DNA from: Pseudogymnoascus destructans
Lineage: Eukaryota > Ascomycota > Leotiomycetes > Thelebolales > Thelebolaceae
Reading direction: 5' to 3'
Assembly (NCBI RefSeq): GCF_001641265.1
Contig: NW_020167529.1
Span: 645,001-709,000 of the forward strand
DNA: 64,000 nucleotides
The translations under genes and the position numbers were made by a program. The notes below the pieces were generated by a model. The model was not told the origin of the DNA. It saw only the letters and a list, made by a program, of their open reading frames with translations, and made no database searches. Shown here piece after piece: positions 33,910-44,284 of this stretch (within the stretch, counting starts at the first letter, position 1; every line of letters starts with the position of its first letter).

Positions 33910-35776
33910 CAGTTTTATCTCGTTAAGTTGATGTAATTGGTCATGCATAAATATATTGAGTTATAGAAATATTGAGTTAGAAAGTGATCTGAAGTAGACC
34001 CGAAGTAGCCCCTCAGCTAAACCATCCATCCATCCAACGTGCCTTGAACCAACTCATTGGCCTGTTTGGCCACTAATTGCCTCTCCACGCGCTCTAAAGA
34101 GCGCAAAAATGATGCTGGATCCGTGATGCCACTATTCTCAGATTCTGAGAACTCAATCAGAACTTGGAGGGCTTGTACAGCATTCTGTGTGGTGAGCACA
34201 GGACGCTGGGGCTCCTCATCGTCATCATCTTGAGCATCGGAAACCTGTATATATGGAGCCATCGCCTCCTGTAGAATTGTGTCCTCATCTAAGCCTCCCT
34301 CCACCTCTTGTATTCCCTCCTCTGCTGGATTCAAAAAGTTCGAAAGGTCCATAGCGTCTGATATATGACCAGCTTGTTGTACTCGAGTATATAAGTCGTT
34401 TAGAACAGGGAGTGGGTGTATAGGAAGCTGTATTGGGCATAAAAGAATCATGCTTTTTCGAAAGCATTGTAGATAGTCATATTTGTAACGTCGTGATGCC
34501 ATGATCAAATAAGCCAGCAAATTGTAAAGTGTATTGTCATTGTTTTGATTGGATCCAGGTTGTTGCTAAAAGATTCAAGCATGAACTCGAGCCATTGCTG
34601 ACGATAATAGCTTTTTAAAGAGGCTATAATACCTTGATCGAGAGGTTGATATCGACTGGTCGCATTTGGAGGAAGCCAGATAATTCGTATGTTTGGAGGA
34701 GGAGGCGTCGATTCCACTGCAGCGATATGGGCTGAGAAGTTATTCATTGTAAGCAGTATAGAACGTGACGTACCAATATGAGTATAGAAAGCATTTAGCC
34801 AATCTGCCATAACAAATTGATTCATCCAAGCCTTCTTATTCCACCTCCAAACCCCACCCATTGCCCCTACATCAACGTGTTGTAAAGCTCGAGGCTTTTT
34901 AGCCTTTCCAATAAACCAAAGAGGAAGTCGATCTGTTCCAGCAGCATTAATACAAATGGCTACTGATATGCGTGCTTTGTCCTTCTTCTGTCCTGGAATT
35001 GATCGTGTTGTAAAGCCCTTTGAAGGGCTCATCCTCCAGTAAAGCCCAGTCTCATCCATGTTGTAAATATTGTCCTCTAAAAACTCCCCCGCAATAGTTT
35101 GTATAGCCTTCATTTGTTCTTCTGCAGTGACACCAATAGATCCAGCTTCGCCATGTTGAGTTCGATATAATATATTATGCCGTTGTCAAAACTTTACGAT
35201 CCATCCGTAGCTAAATTCTGGCGTAGGTAGTCCACGGTATTGTGGTAGCTGATTCCAGATAATCTTCGCCTTTGATTGTAAGATTTCTGTAGTTGTAATG
35301 CCGCCACGCTCTTCAATAAGCCTCTGCCAGTCATAAAGAGCAGCTTCTAATTCAGGCCAGGCGACAGTGCGGCGACACTGAGCTTTAGAGCTGTTTGTTT
35401 CCAGAGTATTAGAAGTATTGTCAAGGTCCAAAAATCGAGAGCTAAGGGATTCTGAGACTGTAGATTGGCTAAGTTGACGATTGTATTTCTCGAGGAACCA
35501 CTGTATAGTGGCCTTTTGTGTAGGTTTCGGATGGTGAGATCGATGCCAGGTTCGGAGGGCTTTTCGCTGTTCGAGAGACATAGAATAGAGCTTTTTCGAA
35601 GGCATTTTGAAGGTATTCTAAGAGTAGTCCAGTAATTAGTTTAAGTCGCTAATTGGGAAAAGGGACTCAATATCGTGTGTATCGTGATTTGTATGACGAA
35701 TGGAAGGATCCGAAGAAAGTTATCGAGTTATCCAGAAAATCGACTAATCGTGTATCGACTTAACGAGATAATACTG
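33910..35776 (-). mobile_element. pogo/Fot1-type DNA transposon, complete ends, 1,867 bp
   Basis: The ends are 23-bp inverted repeats at 33910-33932 and 35754-35776 that match at 21 of 23 positions; both begin CAGT and share TTATCTCGTTAAGT. TA dinucleotides flank both sides (33908-33909, 35777-35778), the target duplication expected of Tc1/mariner-pogo elements. The length fits the 1.9-kb Fot1 class. The internal gene is on the minus strand and broken. Confidence 0.9.
34017..35605 (-). pseudogene. Inactive pogo-family transposase
   Basis: The first segment (35605-35186) is a CENP-B/Tc5-type DNA-binding region: MPSKKLYSMSLEQRKALR, then an HTH with QKATIQWFLEKY. It ends at a TGA (35186-35188) that lies in frame with the second segment (35113-34505), the DDE domain. 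Catalytic positions: Asp in YNMDETGLYW is kept, the second reads LTMNNFSAH with Asn where Asp is expected, and the third is kept in YQPLDQGI. A further in-frame TGA and a frameshift near 34470-34505 separate the C-terminal segment (CFRKSMILLCPIQLP to 34017). CGA/CAA-to-TGA and Asp-to-Asn are C-to-T or G-to-A changes, as RIP would make. The protein cannot be produced whole. Confidence 0.88.
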
Positions 35777-36707
35777 TAGACTAACTGTTAACTGCTGTAC
35801 TCCTCAGTACAGTACGCCGTTCTCTTAGGTTCTCTTAGGGCCGCACATTATCGTCCGTGTCAATCACAGTCACAATCACATTAAGGTCGCATGCATCTCA
35901 AACACGCTAACGCATCCACCTTGGGTTAATTTGCTTAATTTGGAGAATGGGAAAAAAGAAATATCCACAAACTGCAACAGGAAGTGGAACACAACAACGC
36001 CAACTGGAGCAGGAATAAGGGGGAAACAGCATCGGGGACAGGTCAGGAACACCGCCGACTTGCGAATCTACCAATTAGTGTGCCTTGCGACTGCCCTACC
36101 ATGAGGTACTTCCTAAATCGTTCCCTGTACCTTACCTCCTCACATCCCCCCCGCCCTTCCCCCCGCCTTCCCCCATCCTTCTAATCCCGTCTGGCTAGCT
36201 TGGGCTACTCCCCTTCAATCAACAACGCCTACGCTCCACCATTAACAACTCGACAATCCACCAAAAACGAACGCTGCTGAGTCGACTCGACTCAGCTTCC
36301 TTCTACTTTTCCGACCATTCTTCACCTCGAGTTGACTCGAGAGCTTTTATTCCTACACTCGCCTTCTATCTGCGATTTGCTGGAGCCCTTCGTTTTTGAG
36401 TATCTCCTTATTCTCAGCCGCCAATTGCTGTACTGCCCTTTTTCCCCTTGTCGGCAATCTTGACCTCAAGATATCCGGAGTAGACTCGTCAGTTTCCCCA
36501 GAATGCCAAACTCTCATGCTGTTCACACGCCCTAACGGTTGCACGCAGTTCGTTCGTCTTTCCAATCATACCCCGCCAGTTCTCTCCAGCGTTATATAGT
36601 TATCAGACTTGGCCATCGGATTTCTACCCAGCATACCAGTGCGGATCGGCGAACCGACGCCGTAACGAAACGAACCAAATGACATTAGCAACCCTCCGAC
36701 GGGCAAG
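35777..36707. promoter_or_regulatory. apsA upstream region
   Basis: 930 bp between the transposon and apsA. The last 500 bp are a long leader or promoter. A 21-bp palindrome with one central base lies at 36276-36296 (arms GCTGAGTCGA / TCGACTCAGC) and a second, CTCGAGTTGACTCGAG, at 36326-36341. Both contain TGAGTC/GACTC half-sites like those of bZIP factors. Confidence 0.45.
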
Positions 36708-39700
36708 ATGAACGCGTGGGAGACGGACGACGAGTATGCTTCGGCTGCTCAGCGGCCGTTGCCTACGCCCGTAGACACACCCAGTAGGAACTCGTCCCGT
36801 CACTCTCGACGCTCAAGGCGGAAGAAGTCCGTATCGCCACTGCACGCTTCGTCGCCGGGCCCCATACCCCATGCAGAGATGCACAACCGGAGGGAGTCGA
36901 GGGGCGTGACGACGGACGAAAACATATCCATACTCGACCCGAGACGTTTCACCCCTACGCTTCATGCCAACCTGGTGGCGGAAATTCTCAATTTGAGACG
37001 GGACCAGGAGGAGAAGATACGAGCCATTGAGGGGCTGGAAGAGACTCTCCATGCGTCGAAAGGCGAGGTGGAGGAGCTCTCATTCTCTCTGTCTACCAAT
37101 GCAAAGGAGAACCGGTCTTTGAAGCGCCAACTAGCGCTCCTGGAAGGCGGAACATCCAATGCGCTTGGGGAGCTGGCAAGAGAGCGTGATGAGGCCGTGG
37201 AAAGTATTTCCGACATCAAGAAACGTTTAGATGCTTCACAGAAGAAGGTTCGCGCGCAAGAGGTGGATTCCGATAGGGTTCACAGCCTGTGGGCGCAAGA
37301 CAAAGATTCGTGGGACGATGAGCGTAGGAAACTCGAACGCAAGGTCCACGTAGCTGAAGGACGCCTAAAGACCGTCCTTGATGAGGTTGCAGCGTATCAA
37401 GCCAGCCACCCTATGCAGGAGTCCGAGGCCGAGGAGCTCGGAGGGCATGGTAGTGACACGGCCAGCGTTCGCTCTATGAGCATGACAAACAGTGTCCGCT
37501 TCTCTATGCTCCCCAATAACGGGTCAAAGCTGATTGGTATGAGTCTTGCCGACGAGCTCGATTTCGGAGACGACGATGAGCTGTCGCAAATGTATCCGGA
37601 TGGGCACGAGAGCGTTCTCTCCAACACTCATGGGCCCGAAAGCGTTCTTTCCACAACGCATAGGCGCAATCTCAGCCGCGATAGTATGATATCAAGGAAC
37701 CACAAACATACCCAGAGCATTGAAAGCGTCAGGAGGCCTGGTAGCGTTGTCCGCGGCCGAGTTCTTGCTAACCAGTCGGTATTGGAGAAGCTCGAAGGGC
37801 GCATTGCGGAAGGCGATGAAACCTTGGTACTCATTAAGCCTGACTATGTTGATTCCAGCACACAGTACTCTCCATCTATCTCTGCCTCGAGCCCAGCTGT
37901 ACTACCAGATCCCGCGGCCGACCCGCAACTGAGACAGGTTGACAATAGCCAAGGAGGAGAGACGGAGGCCAACCAACGCCGCAAACGCGTCCGGGCGAGT
38001 ACTCCTGTTCCCCAAGTCGCTCCCAACGCAGCGGATGCAATGGTCTCTAGTGCGTGCCAGACCGTTGATGAGCCACTTAGCCCACCGAGAACGCCCACGA
38101 CACCGACCTCTGTCTCGGAGGTGGAGAAGGAATGTATGATCTCGATCTCGACACAGACTGAAGGTGAATGGGCGCTTGTGGTCAAGGCACCCCCTGTTCC
38201 CCCAACAATCCCATCAATTTCAATACACCCACCGACGTCAAGGCCAGCAACTCCTAAAGAATCGCTGCTACCACAGTACTTTAAGGACGTTGCGTGCCAA
38301 GTCTCCATGCAGGTAGCCGCTCCATACAGCTCCGCTTCCGTGCAAACGGAGGAAATCAGAGTTGATAAGCGATTAAATCTACTTCCCGTGCACCTACAGC
38401 CCTCATCAATATCATCATGCCCTCCTTCTCCTGAACCGTCAACCCAGCCCGCTGGCTTTTTCACACCGGGTGTGGTGCCGCCGCCTCGAAACCCGCGACG
38501 CAAGAAGAGCAACCAGAGCATTGGAGAGCCGCCTTCGTCGCCGCCAGTTCCTATGCGGTCGCCTCCTGCCCCGCCAATGTCAGCCGAGACACACGATTCG
38601 TATCCGGGCAACAATGATGATGGACCTATTTCGACTGACAAGGGGATCAGACGCCCCCCTCGCATTAGCAGCTTGTTCGCTGGCTTCGAGAATGTCAGCT
38701 CTGATGACGCGGATGACTTTGCCGATGGTGATCTGAGTGATAGCGACTTCAGGACAGCGCTCTCTGCTCCAAGACCGAGGAAATCTCTCAACAGAGGCAA
38801 GCGGACCTCAATGGCGCCAACATCTGTTCCAGAGGATGAGGAGCCTGCTGAAGAGGCTTTCTCAAACCACGTGAAAAAGCAAGCCCGACCGGCACAAGGG
38901 GGCTACGATGCCAACGGCGAGGTGATAATGCGAGATAATTCGAATACATCTGGCGCAAAGTCGGCCGTCACGCGAACTATCCGACAATTCGATAAGCCAC
39001 TTAGCCTGGTAATGCCGCCTGCTCGACCTCAACAGACGACAATGCGCCGTGCTGCCCTTATATCCAATGGGATTGCTGCGCACCAAGGCCGTACTCGCAG
39101 CCCTAGCCTGCCAGATACTGTCAAGGAACCACCATTCCCCATTCCGAGGCGTGCAAGCTCCCGAAAGACTCCGTTCAGCGCGAGTGCTCCTAGCGATGGC
39201 AGCAGGAGCCCGACTCGGGAACCGTGGTCTCGCCGTTCATCCGGTAGAGGACATCACCGGATCAATAGCATTCGCAAGGTTCGTTCTGCTGCCGCGCTGC
39301 CTCATGTTGGTGGCAGATCTCGACGTCGTGGGAGCAGATCCCCGCCGCCGTTTTCGCCGTCGACAGAAGCTCCAGAGAGCCCACAGCTGCCGCCAATGCC
39401 GCACAACGAAATCACATCGCCGTACATGGAGCACCGCGACAACAGAAGCTCGTACGGATACAGCACGCACAGGAAGCAGCCGTCGAATACCACGGCGAAT
39501 ACAGTTAATACCCAACAATCTGCTGGCAGCTCTGTTCAAGCCACTAGCGTGGTTGATGCGATTGCCCAAACGATGGTCGGCGAGTGGATGTTCAAATATG
39601 TCAGGAGGAGGAAGTCGTTTGGGGTCCCAGAGTCTGGCGCTTTGGATAGTGATGCGTCGAATGGCGTTCGTCACAAGCGCTGGGTTTGGCTTGCACCGTA

Positions 39701-41003
39701 CGAGAGAGCAGTCATGTGGAGTAGCAGACAGCCGACTTCTGGGCCTGCTCTGATGGGGAAGAGTGGTCGCAAGTGTAAGCAATATCAACTCCTTTCTATG
39801 TTCATATCTAAGAAGCCTACAGTAACGATCCAATCTGTTTTGGACGTCAAGGACGATAATGCGGCGCCAAAGGGCGTTAACAACCTCTTCAACCGCTCCA
39901 TTCTCATCCTGACCCCAGCACGCGCCCTGAAATTCACCGCAACATCACGAGAACGCCACTACATCTGGCTAACCGCCCTCTCCTTCCTCGCCCACTCCTC
40001 CCAAGCCATCCCCGAAGTGATGGCGCCTCACCCACCCCCAATCGAAAGCGGCAACTTCGACATCCTGCGCCAAAACGGCGCGCGCCTCCAGAAACATCCC
40101 ATCCGCGACTCCATCCGCCTCGCCAAGGGCCGCACAACCCTCGCCACCCAATCCGGTCCTACAACAGCCCAGTCAAGCATCCACCGCGGCGAATACAGCA
40201 TCCGAACCGACACCAGCACCCGCGGCGGCGCCAGCACCACTGACCACAGCGTCAAAGACATCGGCGCCCCACACGGCGGTGATGGCTTCGTCCCCGACGC
40301 CGCTGACCCGCCCATCGTCCCGCGCTTCACCGACCGCGCGCTAATCAGCGGTATTGGCCACGGCCGCAAACGCAGCAACACCGGCTCGCGCATCCCGCCG
40401 CCTTTATCCTTCCGCGGCTTCTCGGAGCGTGGCGCCATGTCGACGGGCGGGAGCAGTAATGGCGGCGGCGGTGGGGGGTTCAGCAATTACGGGCACGCGC
40501 CTGCGGGCAGTACGGCGGGGATGAGCGTTGGGACTAATGGGTCGAGCGATATCTACACCGCTTCCCAGCGCTCCAGCTCCGTCATGGGGGGGAATAGTAT
40601 TTCTTTCTCCAACGGCCTGTCCAACAACTCCAACCGCACCTCGATCCGGACCTCCGACGCCTCGTCGCGCCCCGGCGCCGTGGTGAATAACTTCTTCGAA
40701 GCGGTCGGGACGGTGCGGATGGAGGCGTTTATCAGCCCGCTCGCGTTCCCGAGGAGCGATAACGATTATCCGGTCCAGATTGATGATCTGGGGATGGGTG
40801 GCGGGTCGACGCGGTCGGGGGCCAATAGGAGGAGGAGTAATGAGAGGAGGAGGAGGACTCGGAATAGGGATAGTTATTATGGGCGTGGGAGGGGGGCGTA
40901 TGGGGCGACGGCGGATGTGGAGGATTGGTATGGGGGGAGTAGGACGGCAGGGGAGGAGGAGATGAAGGGGGGGGGAAGGGATGATCCGTTTAGAGGCTTT
41001 TAG
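36708..41003 (+). CDS. apsA: ApsA/Num1-type cortical nuclear-migration protein
   Basis: Exons 36708-39774 and 39823-41003 give 1415 aa. The 48-nt intron 39775-39822 (GTAAGC...CTACAG) is a multiple of three without stops, so the unspliced frame is also open. An N-terminal coiled coil spans about residues 85-235. A disordered middle has five spaced Gln-Thr-like motifs (STQYS, ACQTV, STQTE, ACQVS, SVQTE) between 383 and 546. The C-terminal Mcp5-type PH domain runs about 948-1085, starting VVDAIAQTMVGEWMFKY. In Aspergillus ApsA and yeast Num1, this protein sits at the cortex, binds phosphoinositide via PH and anchors dynein to position nuclei. The Gly/Arg-rich tail after 1085 is low complexity. 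Confidence 0.9.
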   Translation: MNAWETDDEYASAAQRPLPTPVDTPSRNSSRHSRRSRRKKSVSPLHASSPGPIPHAEMHNRRESRGVTTDENISILDPRRFTPTLHANLVAEILNLRRDQEEKIRAIEGLEETLHASKGEVEELSFSLSTNAKENRSLKRQLALLEGGTSNALGELARERDEAVESISDIKKRLDASQKKVRAQEVDSDRVHSLWAQDKDSWDDERRKLERKVHVAEGRLKTVLDEVAAYQASHPMQESEAEELGGHGSDTASVRSMSMTNSVRFSMLPNNGSKLIGMSLADELDFGDDDELSQMYPDGHESVLSNTHGPESVLSTTHRRNLSRDSMISRNHKHTQSIESVRRPGSVVRGRVLANQSVLEKLEGRIAEGDETLVLIKPDYVDSSTQYSPSISASSPAVLPDPAADPQLRQVDNSQGGETEANQRRKRVRASTPVPQVAPNAADAMVSSACQTVDEPLSPPRTPTTPTSVSEVEKECMISISTQTEGEWALVVKAPPVPPTIPSISIHPPTSRPATPKESLLPQYFKDVACQVSMQVAAPYSSASVQTEEIRVDKRLNLLPVHLQPSSISSCPPSPEPSTQPAGFFTPGVVPPPRNPRRKKSNQSIGEPPSSPPVPMRSPPAPPMSAETHDSYPGNNDDGPISTDKGIRRPPRISSLFAGFENVSSDDADDFADGDLSDSDFRTALSAPRPRKSLNRGKRTSMAPTSVPEDEEPAEEAFSNHVKKQARPAQGGYDANGEVIMRDNSNTSGAKSAVTRTIRQFDKPLSLVMPPARPQQTTMRRAALISNGIAAHQGRTRSPSLPDTVKEPPFPIPRRASSRKTPFSASAPSDGSRSPTREPWSRRSSGRGHHRINSIRKVRSAAALPHVGGRSRRRGSRSPPPFSPSTEAPESPQLPPMPHNEITSPYMEHRDNRSSYGYSTHRKQPSNTTANTVNTQQSAGSSVQATSVVDAIAQTMVGEWMFKYVRRRKSFGVPESGALDSDASNGVRHKRWVWLAPYERAVMWSSRQPTSGPALMGKSGRKCKQYQLLSMFISKKPTVTIQSVLDVKDDNAAPKGVNNLFNRSILILTPARALKFTATSRERHYIWLTALSFLAHSSQAIPEVMAPHPPPIESGNFDILRQNGARLQKHPIRDSIRLAKGRTTLATQSGPTTAQSSIHRGEYSIRTDTSTRGGASTTDHSVKDIGAPHGGDGFVPDAADPPIVPRFTDRALISGIGHGRKRSNTGSRIPPPLSFRGFSERGAMSTGGSSNGGGGGGFSNYGHAPAGSTAGMSVGTNGSSDIYTASQRSSSVMGGNSISFSNGLSNNSNRTSIRTSDASSRPGAVVNNFFEAVGTVRMEAFISPLAFPRSDNDYPVQIDDLGMGGGSTRSGANRRRSNERRRRTRNRDSYYGRGRGAYGATADVEDWYGGSRTAGEEEMKGGGRDDPFRGF

Positions 41004-41894
41004 AGGCGTGAGAGGCGTGAGACGAAGGCCTTTGGGGAGGTAATGGTTTGAAGAGGGAGAATTCGGGGGTTGGGACCAACCGCCACCGACAGCAGACACA
41101 ACAACTGCTGGCGCATTATTTACACCGAAAATTTTGGAGGAAAGGGAAGGGGAAAGGGGGCTGGGACCTTGTTATTGTTCCTTTTGCCGGAGCATTATAC
41201 CATTCTTGTCATTCATTTTCGGGAGAGAGAGAAGAGCGAGCCGCCTTGCTTGTTTGTGGGGGTACTCTTTCCCGATTTTTCGATAGTCTTTTTTGTTTTT
41301 GTATACAAACATGTAGTTTTATATAGGGAGGGGAAGGGGAGAGGACGGAGAATATAAAACTTTTGGATGGGTAGAAACATTGCTTTTAGTTCCTCGATTT
41401 GCTTTCTGTGCTTGCCCTTATCCAGAGTCTGAGTCTCTGCCACACCCTGCCCAGCACAGCGCCGAGGAGCACGCCCATGCATCATCACCACTTATCCATC
41501 CCATGCATCCATCCCCATCAGCTCTCGTGCCTCAGATCAGACGGGACGGTATGATGGGTAATTCCCGAGTGCGTCCCATATATCCCGTGGTCTACGATCC
41601 TACCGTATCCCTTCGGCCCTACCATCATCTTGGCGCTCCGTACGACAGTACAGTACCTACCAAGCGGACAATCTGACAATCAATCTCGCTGACGTGACGG
41701 ATGACTCCAACACCAATCCAACCAATCCATCCAACTGACTGACTGGCTGTGTGACAGACGGGACCGACGCACCCCGGGCCCCGGCCGGTGCAGCCGGAGG
41801 CGCAAAAGGACGGGAAAATGGGAAAGGGGCAGTTTCCGATGGAACGGGGGAAAGCAGTGGTTTATTGGATGTAGCAAGCCGGGCATATCCGTGT

Positions 41895-41959
41895 GGTCAG
41901 TCGGTCAGCCAGTCATCAGCCAGTTATCAGCCAGTCATCAGCCAGTCATCAGCCAGTTA
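41895..41959. repeat. Short tandem repeat, unit CAGCCAGTCAT
   Basis: About five copies of an 11-bp unit alternating CAGCCAGTCAT and CAGCCAGTTAT. No coding role is seen. Confidence 0.8.
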
Positions 41960-42312
41960 CTGCGATTGTTGTTGTTTGCAGGTATCTTACCCACCAGTAC
42001 TCCGTACTGTTGTCCTCGGTACCAAAAAACCCTGTTTTTGCTTTTTCATATTGCGGAAAGTTGTGTACTGTAGTAACAGGAAAAAAAGCGGGCGGCTCAC
42101 CGGCTCCGCGGCACCGCGGCGAATCTGCTGTACACAAGGACGGAACCAAGGAACGCAGACGGGGCGTAAAAGAACCCACTATTCATCCACGAAATACCCG
42201 TCTATGTGGAGATTTGTATCGCGTGGGTTTGGGGATACGAGGTGGGATGGGATGGGTATTTTCGATAGTGGCTATTATATAGATTGTTATGGAGTACTGT
42301 GGTGAGGAAACT

Positions 42313-42422
42313 GGGTAGAGCCAAGGAAATGCTGCCGACAAGAAGAAAAATGTGAGGTTTTGAAAGTGGGTAGAGCCAAGGAAATGCTGCCCACAGCAGA
42401 AAAATGTGAGGTTTTGAAAGTG
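42313..42422. repeat. 55-bp tandem duplication
   Basis: Two adjacent copies, starting at 42313 and 42368, of a unit beginning GGGTAGAGCCAAGGAAATGC and ending GTTTTGAAAGT, with a few differences in the middle. Confidence 0.85.
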
Positions 42423-42902
42423 AAGTCGAAAGGGGCGGGCAGAATGTCAAAACATACAAGACAGGGCGAGAGAGAATATATCGAAACGTTTCATATTTGC
42501 ATGAGCCTTCCATCTATCGAGATGCCAAAAAAGGTCGAGCTCATCCAGAGAGAAGTAAAAACCAGTCTCCCACACACACCAAATATCGTCCAATCCATCA
42601 AAAGCGGTTGCACACACGAGAAAAAGAAGTAAAAGGTTTATGGCCATGAAGTAGAGAACACATGAAGAGTCTCCATAGAGCAATGCACACCGACACATCT
42701 TTGAATTAATAAATCCCTCTCATCTAATCCCCCCGACCGCTTCCACAAATACCACACACAGATCCCCTCATCAAATTAAAATCCATCTCATGAACTCCCG
42801 ACTCGCAAAGTGTGCCGATCATCGTGTCCACGTGAAGGAAGGTGCGTAGTGTCTCCCGATTCTCAGAAGATAGTTTTCCACCTCAACTCAGCAGCTAGCT
42901 AC

Positions 42903-43418
42903 TTACAAGATGTAAGCAGCGAGGCCGAGGAGACCAGCAAGGCCAGCGGCGGAGCCGACGACGGCGCGGTTGGCGCTGCCCTTGAAAGGAGGCTGGGTTG
43001 GCTGAGGAACCCCGGAGCCAACTGGGACGACTGGGACGACTGGGACGACTGGGACGACGGGGGTGGTGGAGTTGACGTAGGTAGGGGCAGCTGGCTGGGA
43101 GCTGTAGAGGGAGGGTTTGTTAGCTTGGGGGCGGTGGGATCTTTCGAACTGGATTGTAGTATTTTTGGAGGCTTACCAGGTGTGGCAGACGACAACTGGG
43201 GTCACGGTGACTGGCTTGGAGATGGTGCAAGGGCAGTCGGTGATGGTGAGGGTGGTGGCCTCAGTGATGGTGTAGGTCTTGTCGTTGTAGGTCAAGGTGG
43301 TGGCGGCCGGGCAGTAGGTGGTGTAAGCAGTGACGACCTCAGTGACGTAGGTGACGTTCTTGTGGGCAGCGACGGTGGCCACGAGGGCAGCGGCGACGGC
43401 GGCGGCGGAGAATTGCAT
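42903..43418 (-). CDS. ccg-6: GPI-anchored cell wall protein, CCG-6-like
   Basis: Exons 43418-43177 and 43101-42903 give 146 aa, joined over a 75-nt intron. A signal peptide covers residues 1-18 (MQFSAAAVAAALVATVAA). A conserved small domain follows with four cysteines (TTYCPAATT, TITDCPCTI, VVVCHT). The second exon encodes VVPVVPVVPVVP from a 9-bp tandem repeat and ends in a hydrophobic tail, SAAGLAGLLGLAAYIL, the pattern of a GPI-attachment signal. It resembles the Neurospora clock-controlled protein CCG-6, a small abundant wall protein. The intron splits a Cys codon. The stop codon and following bases read TAAGTAG. Confidence 0.88.
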
Positions 43419-43809
43419 CTTGAAAGATTGGGTGAATTTACTTTTTTTTTGAAAAAATAAAAATAAAAGTAAAAAAGGTTGATTAGATGGTTTACTGGTG
43501 AGTTTTTGGAGAGGGCGTGTGTTAAACGAAAGTAAGTGACTAAAAGTCTGGAGTTGTTTTGAGTGAGGGAATGTGTTGGGTGAGGAAGGAAGGAAAAGAA
43601 GTTGAAAATGTCGGGAGAGGAAACGATCTTATACGGAATGATGAGCGGCGGTGTTGAAGGATTTGGGTGTGGGGGGGGGGGGGGTGGGTTGGGGGGACGG
43701 GGGGGGGATGGGATGGGGGGGTGATGATGGGTGTGGTGGGAAAGACGCGTCGAGACGGATTGGTACGAGGTGTAGGATGCGGTGGTGACTTGCAGTGGGA
43801 CCACGCAAT

Positions 43810-43935
43810 CTTAAGGTTGTCCCAAGTCACACTACCAAGGCAGTACTTCTGTTAAAGTCGTCCCAAGGTACAGTAGCAAGGCAGGACCTCTCCTCTTAAA
43901 GTTGTCCCAGGTCACACTACCAAGGCAGTACCTCC
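43810..43935. promoter_or_regulatory. Three imperfect 41-44-bp repeats upstream of ccg-6-like gene
   Basis: Units start at 43810, 43851 and 43895. The shared core is STTAAAGTYGTCCCAAGKTA followed by CACTACCAAGGCAGTACCT-like sequence. They sit 390-520 bp upstream of the start codon. Regulatory use is inferred from position and repetition. Confidence 0.5.
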
Positions 43936-44284
43936 CCTCACAAAAGCGCACACCAGTCCAGTCCTCCCACGCACCTCACCACTAGTACAACCCCTATACC
44001 CTGTCCAATTCCCAGGCGCTAAGACCAAACCAAATCCCACTCGGCAAGACCAATTCCCACTCAGCAACCAATTCTCTAACGCGTTAGTCCGGGCCCCACA
44101 TTTCATTTCAGGTAGGGCGCCAGATGGGGGAGAGGTGATTGGATGGGTTGTTGTGGCTGTCACCTGGTTGGTCTAGGGCGGGTTTGGAGTGGGGGGGGCA
44201 TCATCATATCAGACTTTTCACACAGACACCCCAGTCAGCATTGATTTCCTTATCTTCTTATCTCACGCCTTCCACCTGCCCATC

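Larger units (their letters stand above)
41004..42902. other. Convergent intergenic region, apsA / wall protein
   Basis: 1.9 kb without a supported gene. It contains two tandem repeats listed separately, plus one TACTCCGTAC motif at 41997-42010. Confidence 0.55.
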
